Shown here: piece by piece, positions 44,315-51,513 of the stretch | Layout: the number at the start of each line of letters is the position of its first letter | How positions within the stretch are numbered: the first letter of the stretch is position 1 | NCBI GenBank assembly: GCA_017616445.1 | Contig: JAFZYE010000027.1 | Coordinates: forward strand, 1 to 56,022 | From: Bacteroidaceae bacterium | GTDB lineage: Bacteria > Bacteroidota > Bacteroidia > Bacteroidales > Bacteroidaceae | Direction of reading: 5' to 3' | DNA: 56,022 nucleotides | Position numbers and translations under genes: made by a program | The notes under the pieces: generated by a model | The model's database searches: none | The model's input: the letters and a program-made list of their open reading frames with translations, nothing else | What the model was told of the DNA's origin: nothing

Positions 44315-44330
44315 AAGCTTAGAATAATAT

Positions 44331-46835
44331 ATGAACGTAAGTTATAAATGGCTGAAGGAATATGTCGATTTTGACATGACGCCAGATGAAGTGTCAAAAG
44401 CCTTGACGAGTGTCGGGTTGGAAGTAGAAAGTCTTGAGGAGGTACAATCGATCAAAGGAGGTTTGGCGGGTCTTGTGGTAGCACAGGTCCTGACATGTGA
44501 ACCTCATCCCGATAGTGACCACATGCATGTATGTACGGTGGATTTGGGCGATGGACATGTAGAGCAGATTGTGTGTGGCGCGCCTAACTGCCGCAAGGGA
44601 CTGAAGGTCATCGCTGCTACACTGGGAACGAAACTCTATGATGGCGACAAGGAGTTTGTCATCAAGAAATCGAAGCTGAGAGGTGTGGAGTCGAACGGCA
44701 TGTTGTGTGCTGAGGATGAAATCGGAATCGGAACGAGCCATGCAGGTATCATCGAACTTCCAGAAGATGCTGTAGTGGGCACTCCAGCAGCCAAATACTA
44801 CAATCTTGAAAGCGATTATGTAATAGGAATAGGTATCACACCTAACCACTCTGACGCATGCAGTCATTGGGGTGTTGCGCGTGACCTCTATGCTTATCTG
44901 CGTCAGAACGGCTATGAGACATCGCTCCATCGTTCAGATGTGGATGACTTCAAGGTTGACTCAAACGCACTCCCTATCGCAATTGAGGTGGAACAGCAGG
45001 AGGCTTGTCCTCGTTATGTAGCTGTATCGGTGAAGGGATGCGAGGTGAAAGAATCGCCCAAGTGGTTGCAGGACCGTCTCACTGTGATTGGTCTGCGTCC
45101 TATTAATAATATTGTGGATATCACCAACTACATCATGATGGCATACGGTCAGCCTCTTCATTGTTTCGATGCTGACATGATTAAGGGCCAGAAGGTGGTT
45201 GTGAAGACGATGCCCGAAGGTACTCCGTTCGTAACACTCGATGGGGTAGAGCATAAGTTGTCAGACCGTGACCTGGCTATCTGTAACGCAGAGGAGCCTA
45301 TGTGTATCGCAGGTGTGTTTGGCGGAAAGGGTAGTGGTACGTATGAGACGACAAAGGATGTGTTGTTCGAGTCGGCTTATTTCCATCCAACATGGATTCG
45401 TAAGAGCGCACGTCGTCATGGACTCCAGACTGATGCCAGCTTCCGTTTCGAGCGTGGAATCGACCCCGAGGGACAGATCTATGCAGTGAAGATGGCAGCC
45501 AAGATGGCGAAAGAACTGGCTGGCGGTGAGATTGCGATGGAGATTGTAGACGTGAAGAACGACAATCTGCCAAAGAATGCAACAGTAGAACTCGAGTATA
45601 AATATCTGTGGGACCTCGCAGGAAAGGAGATTCCAGCTGAGACCGTCAAGTCCATCTGTGTGGATTTGGGAATGAAGGTGCTGAGCGAGACGGCTGCTAC
45701 CGTTACACTTGATGTTCCAGCATACAGGGTTGATGTGACCCGCCCTTGTGACGTAGTGGAAGAGGTGCTCCGTATCTACGGATACAACAATATGGAGATA
45801 CCAACCCAGCTGAAGTCGTCGCTTACCATCAAGGGCGATTTGGACAAATCGTATAAGTTGCAGAATCTGGTTGCAGAGCAGCTTGTTGGATGTGGATTCA
45901 ATGAGATTCTGAACAACTCACTCACCAAGACCTCATACTATGACGGACCTGAAGCATTCAAGGCAGAAAACCTTGTAAGACTGATGAACCCATTGAGTCA
46001 GGATCTGGGTGTGATGCGTCAGACCTTGCTGTTCGGTGGATTGGAAAGCATCAGTCATAATATCAACCGTCGTATGCCTGATCTCAGGATGTTTGAATTT
46101 GGCAATTGCTATTATTTCAACGCAGCAAAGAAGAGCGACGAGAAGATAGAGGTGAGCAACGCAGAGACTTCGAAGGCTGTACTTGCAGCTTACTCCGAGG
46201 ACTATCATCTTGGTTTGTGGATTACAGGAAAGCGTGTGAACGGCAACTGGGCACATGCCGATGAAGATACGAATGTGTATGAGATGAAAGCCTACGTGCT
46301 GAATGTACTCAAGCGTCTTGGAACCCCATTCGGTGTGCTTGTGTTTGCAGAAGAGACAAACGACGTATGGGCTAAGTCAACCAAGATTACCAATCATGGA
46401 GGTAAGCTGATTGCCCAGTTCGGTATCGTCAGCAAGAAGCAACTCACGAAGTTCGATATTGAGTCTCCTGTTTATTATGCAGACATCAACTGGAACAACC
46501 TCATGAAGCTCATCAAAGGTAAGAGTGTAAGCTTCCGTGAGATTCCGAAGTTCCCTGCCGTGAGTCGTGATCTGGCTCTGCTGCTCGACAAGAACGTAGA
46601 GTTTGCTGCGATAGAGTCGGCTGCCTATAGTGCAGAACGTAAACTGTTGAAGGACGTGCGCCTGTTCGATGTTTACGAAGGGAAGAACCTCGAAGAAGGA
46701 AAGAAGTCGTATGCTGTAAACTTCACGCTCCAGAGTGAAGAGAAAACGCTGAACGATAAGGCTATCGAAGCTGTGATGAACAAGATTGAACAAGCTATCG
46801 TGAAGGCTACAGGAGCTACGGTGAGAGGAAAGTAG
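44331..46835 (+). CDS. pheT: Phenylalanine--tRNA ligase beta subunit
   Basis: 834 aa, normal for the bacterial beta chain. The start MNVSYKWLKEYVDF is canonical. The EMAP-like tRNA-binding domain lies at about 40-150 (LVVAQVLTCEPHPDSDHMHV), the B3/B4 editing region follows with RPINNIVDITNYIM and HCFDADMIKG, B5 has YRVDVTRPCDVVEEVLRIYGY, the catalytic-like core has FNEILNNSLTKTSYYD and NPLSQDLGVMRQTLL, and the C-terminal anticodon-binding FDX-ACB domain has FPAVSRDLALLLDK. Works with PheS, encoded elsewhere. Confidence 0.96.
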   Translation: MNVSYKWLKEYVDFDMTPDEVSKALTSVGLEVESLEEVQSIKGGLAGLVVAQVLTCEPHPDSDHMHVCTVDLGDGHVEQIVCGAPNCRKGLKVIAATLGTKLYDGDKEFVIKKSKLRGVESNGMLCAEDEIGIGTSHAGIIELPEDAVVGTPAAKYYNLESDYVIGIGITPNHSDACSHWGVARDLYAYLRQNGYETSLHRSDVDDFKVDSNALPIAIEVEQQEACPRYVAVSVKGCEVKESPKWLQDRLTVIGLRPINNIVDITNYIMMAYGQPLHCFDADMIKGQKVVVKTMPEGTPFVTLDGVEHKLSDRDLAICNAEEPMCIAGVFGGKGSGTYETTKDVLFESAYFHPTWIRKSARRHGLQTDASFRFERGIDPEGQIYAVKMAAKMAKELAGGEIAMEIVDVKNDNLPKNATVELEYKYLWDLAGKEIPAETVKSICVDLGMKVLSETAATVTLDVPAYRVDVTRPCDVVEEVLRIYGYNNMEIPTQLKSSLTIKGDLDKSYKLQNLVAEQLVGCGFNEILNNSLTKTSYYDGPEAFKAENLVRLMNPLSQDLGVMRQTLLFGGLESISHNINRRMPDLRMFEFGNCYYFNAAKKSDEKIEVSNAETSKAVLAAYSEDYHLGLWITGKRVNGNWAHADEDTNVYEMKAYVLNVLKRLGTPFGVLVFAEETNDVWAKSTKITNHGGKLIAQFGIVSKKQLTKFDIESPVYYADINWNNLMKLIKGKSVSFREIPKFPAVSRDLALLLDKNVEFAAIESAAYSAERKLLKDVRLFDVYEGKNLEEGKKSYAVNFTLQSEEKTLNDKAIEAVMNKIEQAIVKATGATVRGK

Positions 46836-46910
46836 TAATAATTAGCTTAAAAGCTTACGGCTTAAGAGTTTAATAGGTTAATTGTTTAAGAATTTAATAG
46901 AAATCATTAT

Positions 46911-47642
46911 ATGGGAAGAGCATTTGAATTTAGAAAAGCCCGCAAATTGAAGAGATGGGGCAACATGGCAAAGACGTTCACTCGTCTGGGTAAACAAATC
47001 GCAATAGCAGTAGCTGAGGGTGGACCAGACCCTGACAACAATGCACACTTGCGTGCAATAATCGCTACCTGCCGTCATGAGAATATGCCAAAAGACAATA
47101 TCGACCGTGCTATCAAGAACGCAATCGGTAAGGATAAGTCGGCTTGGAAATCAATGACATACGAAGGATATGGTCCTCACGGAATCGCTGTGTTTGTGGA
47201 TACATTGACTGACAACACCACACGTACGGTTGCAGATGTCCGTAGTATTTTCAATAAGTTCAGCGGAACACTCGGAACGATGGGGTCGTTGGCATATCTG
47301 TTTGACCACTATGCTATGTTCTCGTTCAAAAAACCAGAAGGTCTTGATATGGACGAGATGGTGCTCGACCTGATTGACTACGGAGTGAGTGATGAGTTCG
47401 ACGAGGAGTATGATGAGGATAAGGACGAAACCCTCATTACCATCTATGGTGACCCAAAGAGCTTTGCGTTGATTCAGAAGTATCTTGAAGACCATAAGTA
47501 CGAAATCACGACAGCTGAGTTCACCTACGTTCCGAACGACCTGAAGGAAGTGACTGATGAGCAGCGTGAGACTATCGACAAGATGGTGGAACGCCTTGAG
47601 GAGTTCGACGATGTTCAGAACGTCTATACAAATATGAAGTAA
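46911..47642 (+). CDS. yebC: YebC/PmpR-family protein
   Basis: 243 aa. MGRAFEFRKARKLKRWGNMA followed by FTRLGKQIAIAVAEGGPDPD, MPKDNIDRAIKNA and YEGYGPHGIAVFV are family hallmarks; the C-terminal third is acidic. Members were named as transcription regulators, and more recent work links YebC proteins to translation of difficult motifs. Located 75 bp after pheT, with a TTTAATAGG-type repeat in between. Confidence 0.93.
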   Translation: MGRAFEFRKARKLKRWGNMAKTFTRLGKQIAIAVAEGGPDPDNNAHLRAIIATCRHENMPKDNIDRAIKNAIGKDKSAWKSMTYEGYGPHGIAVFVDTLTDNTTRTVADVRSIFNKFSGTLGTMGSLAYLFDHYAMFSFKKPEGLDMDEMVLDLIDYGVSDEFDEEYDEDKDETLITIYGDPKSFALIQKYLEDHKYEITTAEFTYVPNDLKEVTDEQRETIDKMVERLEEFDDVQNVYTNMK

Positions 47643-47693
47643 TTACCCCTTTCCGACCATCGGTAGCGTATTACGTAATAATATAATAATAAG

Positions 47694-47972
47694 GTGAAAG
47701 CAATATACCATACACATGGAACGTGTTCACAGGCCATTGAGTTGGAAGTGGACGATCAGCATGTTATTCAAAGTGTGAACTTCGTAGGAGGTTGCTCGGG
47801 TAATACGCAGGGTATCTCCATGTTGGTACGTGGCCATAAGGCTGAAGATGTCATCAGTCGTCTTCAAGGCATCCGATGCGGTGTGAAGAATACCTCGTGT
47901 CCCGATCAGTTGGCTACAGCACTTGCGGAGGCTGTACGACGCATAGAACTAAACAAAGGTACGAATGAATAG
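47694..47972 (+). CDS. TSCPD-domain protein (TIGR03905-like)
   Basis: 92 aa with a GTG start (KAIYHTHGTCSQAIEL). Cysteines at GTCSQ, GGCSGN, IRCGV and NTSCPDQ match the TSCPD domain, which also occurs at the C terminus of some ribonucleotide reductases. It may bind a metal or act in a redox role; its function is unknown. It overlaps the next gene by 8 bp. Confidence 0.85.
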   Translation: MKAIYHTHGTCSQAIELEVDDQHVIQSVNFVGGCSGNTQGISMLVRGHKAEDVISRLQGIRCGVKNTSCPDQLATALAEAVRRIELNKGTNE

Positions 47973-48372
47973 AACGAAGATAGCAGCATGTCTGCTGGTA
48001 ATGATGTTGGTGTTCACGGCTTGTCAAGAGAGTAAGCGAGACCGTTTTGCACGTGAGGCACGCGAGTACACAGAAAAGAACTGTCCGCATGCAGAATTTG
48101 GCGATGTCATCTTTCTCGACAGCCTTACTTGTCCTAATGATGGAAGCAACACACTGACCTATCATTATTCGATTCATGGTGATTCGACAGATGTTGCCGC
48201 AGTGGTAAATAATTACGACGATCTCTATTCTGCTTTGTTGGGAGCAGTACGTAACTCGATCGACCTGCGACATGTGAAGGCAGAGGGGTTGAACATAAAG
48301 TACACCTACAACAATTTTGAAACGGGTGAGGAGATCACTTCGTTCTGTTTCAAGCCTGAGGACTATAACTGA
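47965..48372 (+). CDS. Small lipoprotein (135 aa)
   Basis: The signal peptide ends LVFTAC (Cys20) and is followed by QESKRDRF. The mature part is acidic with FGDVIFLDSLTCPNDGSNTL, a beta-rich middle and a C-terminal YTYNNFETGEEITSFCFKP. It overlaps the TSCPD gene by 8 bp and its TGA shares one base with the next ATG, so it belongs to a compact operon. No family recognised. Confidence 0.75.
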   Translation: MNRTKIAACLLVMMLVFTACQESKRDRFAREAREYTEKNCPHAEFGDVIFLDSLTCPNDGSNTLTYHYSIHGDSTDVAAVVNNYDDLYSALLGAVRNSIDLRHVKAEGLNIKYTYNNFETGEEITSFCFKPEDYN

Positions 48373-48860
48373 TGACGAAGGACGAGCGGATACTACGTGC
48401 CAGAGAGTTGTTCCTGCAAGGGTATAACTGTTCACAATCGGTTTTCTGTGCTTACGCAGACGATTACAAGATGCCGCTCGAACTGGCCTTGAGAGTCTCA
48501 GCATCGTTGGGTGGAGGAATCGCACGTATGCGCGAAACTTGTGGAGCTGTTTGTGGAATGGCGATGTTGGTTGGGATGGAAGAAGGACAGACACAGCCTA
48601 ACGACCCCCAGCAGAAGCAGAAGAACTATAAGATAGTGCAACAACTGGCGGGTGAGTTCCGTGAGAAGCATGGAAGCATCAAATGTTCCGAGTTGTTAGG
48701 ACTACGTAAAGATGCACCTATAGATACTGTGCCCGAAGAACGTACAGCTGAGTATTATAAGAAACGTCCCTGCTTGCGGATGATAGAATCTGCAGTAGCA
48801 ATATTTGAAGACTGGAAGGATGGCAGAGTGGACGATCGCGCTGGTCTCGAAAACCGGTAA
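48372..48860 (+). CDS. C-GCAxxG-C-C family protein, 3' end inside a tRNA gene
   Basis: 162 aa. LFLQGYNCSQSVFCAYA, then GGGIARMRETCGAVCGMAMLVGM and CSELLGL contain the conserved Cys pattern of the C-GCAxxG-C-C family, likely a redox or metal-binding fold. The start overlaps the stop of the preceding gene (TGATG). The last 15 codons (from W148) and the stop lie within the tRNA-Ser gene that starts at 48814, so the C terminus KDGRVDDRAGLENR is read from tRNA sequence. The natural C terminus may have been replaced by recombination at the tRNA. Confidence 0.85.
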   Translation: MTKDERILRARELFLQGYNCSQSVFCAYADDYKMPLELALRVSASLGGGIARMRETCGAVCGMAMLVGMEEGQTQPNDPQQKQKNYKIVQQLAGEFREKHGSIKCSELLGLRKDAPIDTVPEERTAEYYKKRPCLRMIESAVAIFEDWKDGRVDDRAGLENR

Positions 48861-48900
48861 ACGGGTAACCGTTTCGGGGGTTCGAATCCCCCTCCTTCCG
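48814..48900 (+). tRNA. tRNA-Ser (anticodon CGA)
   Basis: 87 nt. The acceptor stem GGAAGGA pairs with TCCTTCC; the anticodon arm is CTGGT-CTCGAAA-ACCGG with anticodon CGA; the long variable arm is AAACGG-GTAA-CCGTTT (class II); the T arm is GGGGG-TTCGAAT-CCCCC; the discriminator is G. CCA is not encoded. The D stem has one A-C mismatch. Reads UCG codons. The 5' half overlaps the preceding coding region. Confidence 0.93.
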
Positions 48901-48907
48901 CAAAAGC
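48885..48907 (+). repeat. 23-bp direct repeat at the tRNA-Ser 3' end, copy 1
   Basis: AATCCCCCTCCTTCCGCAAA followed by AGC, identical at 48943-48965. It spans the T-stem to the acceptor end, the part of a tRNA used by many integrases. Confidence 0.9.
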
Positions 48908-48920
48908 ATTTCCAATGCTC

Positions 48921-48965
48921 GGAAGGGGATAGGCACTAAGCCAATCCCCCTCCTTCCGCAAAAGC
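48921..48965 (+). repeat. tRNA-Ser-like remnant with repeat copy 2
   Basis: Begins GGAAGGGGAT and ends with the 23-bp copy of the tRNA 3' end, so both acceptor-stem strands are present around only about 12 internal bases. It may be an eroded tandem tRNA copy or an old attachment site. Confidence 0.65.
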
Positions 48966-48984
48966 CCTCGATGAGGGCTTTTTT
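48960..48984 (+). terminator. Terminator after tRNA-Ser
   Basis: Perfect 10-bp stem AAAAGCCCTC / GAGGGCTTTT with a GAT loop, then Ts. Confidence 0.9.
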
Positions 48985-49150
48985 AGTTTAAAGTTTAAAG
49001 TTTATAGTTTATAGTTAGTTGAATAAGTTTAAAGTATAAAGTGACAATTGCCAAATCTCTTGCTGTTTACGTACTTTGCTGTTTAGGGAGGCGTTTTCGC
49101 TGTGTCCGCACACAAATTTATTATTTTTTGTCATGTTTTCTTAAAAAATG
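48985..49150. other. Intergenic stretch after tRNA-Ser
   Basis: Holds an AGTTTAAAGTTTATAG-type tract (about 48987-49045) and otherwise AT-rich sequence. I see no gene. Confidence 0.6.
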
Positions 49151-49201
49151 TTTGCAGTTAAAGAAAAATGATGTAACTTTGCAGCGTGAATAAAGATTCA
49201 C
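49151..49201 (+). promoter_or_regulatory. Promoter and 5' hairpin of the DUF2582 gene
   Basis: TTTG at 49151-49154, a 19-nt gap, then TAACTTTG at 49174-49181. The transcript begins with a perfect GTGAAT-AAAG-ATTCAC hairpin (49186-49201). Confidence 0.75.
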
Positions 49202-49240
49202 TTAGGTTTTGATGTATTAATTTGGTAAAAAGAAAAGATT

Positions 49241-49450
49241 ATGTTACAGGAAAAAGCTGGAAACATCGCAGGTACTATTTGGAATGCACTTGCAGAGAAC
49301 AATGGTCAGACTTACAAGCAGATTAAGAAATCTACAAAGTTGGCAGAGAAGGATTTCAATCTTGGACTCGGTTGGTTGCTTCGTGAAGACAAAGTAGCTG
49401 TTGCAGAGTCTGGTGACGAGAAAGATCCATACGTTTACTCTTTGAAGTAA
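49241..49450 (+). CDS. Winged-helix protein, DUF2582
   Basis: 69 aa. LQEKAGNIAGTIWNALAENN, then TYKQIKKSTKLAEKDFNLGL and GWLLREDKVAV form a compact winged-helix domain of the DUF2582 family. Probably DNA-binding. It stands alone between a strong promoter and a terminator. Targets unknown. Confidence 0.85.
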   Translation: MLQEKAGNIAGTIWNALAENNGQTYKQIKKSTKLAEKDFNLGLGWLLREDKVAVAESGDEKDPYVYSLK

Positions 49451-49469
49451 TGAGTTTTTTTTAGGAACT

Positions 49470-49504
49470 AAAGAGGTATACCCTGAGTGGTGTACCTCTT
49501 TTTA
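49470..49504 (+). terminator. Terminator of the DUF2582 gene
   Basis: AAAGAGGTATACC-CTGAGT-GGTGTACCTCTTT followed by TT; one mismatch in the stem. Confidence 0.8.
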
Positions 49505-49612
49505 TGTGTTCCTTTTGTCTTTGTAATGCTCTTTTAAGGCTAATTCTTCGGCTTTGTATATTTTTTGTAAAAAATAATACGGATTATGCATTGCGGATTA
49601 TGAATTTATTTG

Positions 49613-49642
49613 TAACTTTGCACCCGTGATTCGTAAACGAAT
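49613..49642 (+). promoter_or_regulatory. Promoter and 5' hairpin of the cobalamin riboswitch transcript
   Basis: TAACTTTG at 49613-49620; no clear TTTG at -33. A perfect ATTCG-TAAA-CGAAT hairpin lies at 49629-49642, just upstream of the riboswitch core. Confidence 0.6.
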
Positions 49643-49649
49643 TGCCCGT

Positions 49650-49802
49650 GAAGGTTCGCATAGCCGCGATTAATTGGGAACCGAGGTGAGAATCCCCGAC
49701 TGTCCCGCAGCAGTGAACTCCATTCTAACTGACCGACAACAAGCCATTGTCCGCAAGGATGAGAAGGCGTCGCGAAGTGGAGCAAGTCTGAAGACCAGCC
49801 TT
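49650..49802 (+). promoter_or_regulatory. Cobalamin (B12) riboswitch
   Basis: Shows the full run of conserved blocks: GAAGGTTCGC, TTAATTGGGAA, GGTGAGAATCCCCGAC, CTGTCCCGCAGCAGTGA (B12 box region), GCCATTG..GATGAGAAGGCG, and the 3' AGTCTGAAGACCAGCC. It lies about 87 nt before the SLC13 transporter start. It belongs to the AdoCbl/cobalamin family. In most bacteria cobalamin binding lowers expression of the downstream gene, so the transporter should be made when B12 is scarce. Confidence 0.92.
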
Positions 49803-49889
49803 TTCGGTTAAAAATGTCGATTGTCTTCGATGTAAGGACATGAGGCACAAGAATTATTTTTATTATCAGTTCATTAATAAAGGATTATT

Positions 49890-51395
49890 ATGTTCAAAAA
49901 TTTCAGTGGGTACAACCTCATTGAGGCATATCATAAGATGCGTCATGAGCAGAAGTACCGCCCAGGAAGGGTAATGAAGAAATGTATTGAGGCCGCAATC
50001 GTGTTGATTGTGACACTCGTGTTGTGGAATCTTCCAAGTAGTGCGTTTGGTATGGAGGGTTTGACGGTGGTACAGCAGCGCATCATCGCAATTTTCGCTT
50101 TTGCCACTCTCGCGTGGATTCTGGAAGTAGTGCCGTCGTGGGCTACTTCGGTAGGTATCATCGGCATGATGCTGCTCTTCTGTAGTGATTCAGGAATCAA
50201 ACCTATGTGCAACCCCGATGAAGTAGGTGCGGTGTTGTCTTACAAAGGTGTAATGGCATGTTTTGCCGATCCTGTTATCATGCTGTTCATCGGTGGATTT
50301 ATCTTGGCTATCGCAGCCACGAAGACGGGTCTCGATGCTCAGTTGGCCAAGGTGTTGCTCGTTCCGTTTGGTAAGAAGAGTAATAATGTGTTGCTGGGTT
50401 TCCTTCTCATCACGGGTCTGTTCTCAATGTTTGTATCCAATACTGCAACAGCAGCGATGATGCTTACGTTCCTCACGCCTGTGTTCCGTCAGTTGCCTGC
50501 TAACGGAAAGGGTCGCATTGCATTGGCACTTTCCATTCCTGTCGCTGCCAATCTTGGCGGTATGGGTACACCTATCGGAACACCACCAAATACCATCGCG
50601 CTGAAGTATCTGAACGACCCTGAGGGCCTGAACCTCGGAATCGGATTCGGACAATGGATGCTCATCATGGTTCCGCTGGTACTCGTATTATTGTTCGTAG
50701 CATGGATTCTGTTGCGTAAGTTGTTCCCATTCACACAGAAAACTATTGAACTCACCATTGAGGGTGGTATGAAAAAAGGTGTTCAGTCGAAGATTGTTAT
50801 CGTTACTTTCATTGTGACCGTACTCCTGTGGTTGCTCGATAGCGTTACTGGTATCAACAGCTACACTGTAGCCCTCATACCGTTCGTCGTGTTCTCGATG
50901 ACAGGTGTCATCTCGCGTCAGGATTTGGAAGAAATCAACTGGAGTGTTATCTGGATGGTAGCAGGTGGATTCGCGCTCGGTTACGGACTCAACCAGTCGG
51001 GTTTGGCTGAACTGGCTGTAGAGAGCATACCGTTTGGCGACTTCTCACCAATTCTCATCCTCATCATCTCTGGTATCATCTGCTATATCCTTTCAAACTT
51101 CATTTCCAACTCAGCTACTGCTGCTCTTCTGATGCCTATCTTGGCTATCGTGTGTGGAGCTATGGGTGACAAACTGGATGCAATCGGTGGTACATCTACC
51201 GTACTCATCGGAGTGGCTGTTGCAGCCAGCTCTGCTATGGTGCTTCCTATTTCTACACCTCCAAATGCATTAGCTTACGCTACGAATCTTGTTACTCAGA
51301 AGGATATGGCACGTATTGGACTTATCGTCGGTCTCATTTCTATGGGACTTGGTTACGGAGTCCTCTATCTCATCGGAAATCTTCACGTAATTTAA
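49890..51395 (+). CDS. DASS/SLC13-family anion permease under B12 riboswitch control
   Basis: 501 aa with about 11-13 membrane segments. The duplicated family signature is present: FVSNTATAAMMLTFLTPV with GGMGTPIGTPPNTIAL in the first half, and LSNFISNSATAALLMPIL with PISTPPNALAYA in the second. These SNT and TPPN motifs bind sodium and the carboxylate substrate. The family moves succinate, malate, citrate or sulfate with sodium, and some members export or exchange. It is the only gene behind the riboswitch. No substrate can be fixed from sequence, but dicarboxylate transport fits the B12 control, because methylmalonyl-CoA mutase needs B12 to turn succinate into propionate. Confidence 0.9.
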   Translation: MFKNFSGYNLIEAYHKMRHEQKYRPGRVMKKCIEAAIVLIVTLVLWNLPSSAFGMEGLTVVQQRIIAIFAFATLAWILEVVPSWATSVGIIGMMLLFCSDSGIKPMCNPDEVGAVLSYKGVMACFADPVIMLFIGGFILAIAATKTGLDAQLAKVLLVPFGKKSNNVLLGFLLITGLFSMFVSNTATAAMMLTFLTPVFRQLPANGKGRIALALSIPVAANLGGMGTPIGTPPNTIALKYLNDPEGLNLGIGFGQWMLIMVPLVLVLLFVAWILLRKLFPFTQKTIELTIEGGMKKGVQSKIVIVTFIVTVLLWLLDSVTGINSYTVALIPFVVFSMTGVISRQDLEEINWSVIWMVAGGFALGYGLNQSGLAELAVESIPFGDFSPILILIISGIICYILSNFISNSATAALLMPILAIVCGAMGDKLDAIGGTSTVLIGVAVAASSAMVLPISTPPNALAYATNLVTQKDMARIGLIVGLISMGLGYGVLYLIGNLHVI

Positions 51396-51454
51396 GTCTT
51401 TACCAAAAATATCACGCAAGTCGTGTATACGTGTTTTTTAATTAGTTTGTGTGA

Positions 51455-51490
51455 GGAGCGGTTGTCTTGGTGACACCGCTCCTTGGTTTT
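51455..51490 (+). terminator. Terminator of the SLC13 gene
   Basis: GGAGCGGTTGTC-TTGGT-GACACCGCTCC followed by TTGGTTTTT. Also faces the end of rlmD. Confidence 0.75.
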
Positions 51491-51513
51491 TCAGAACTCT
51501 TGGTTTTGAGTCG

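Noticed and set aside
48814-48965. Integrated mobile island at tRNA-Ser
   Set aside because: Only 35 bp lie between the repeat copies and no integrase is in the window; at most a scar.
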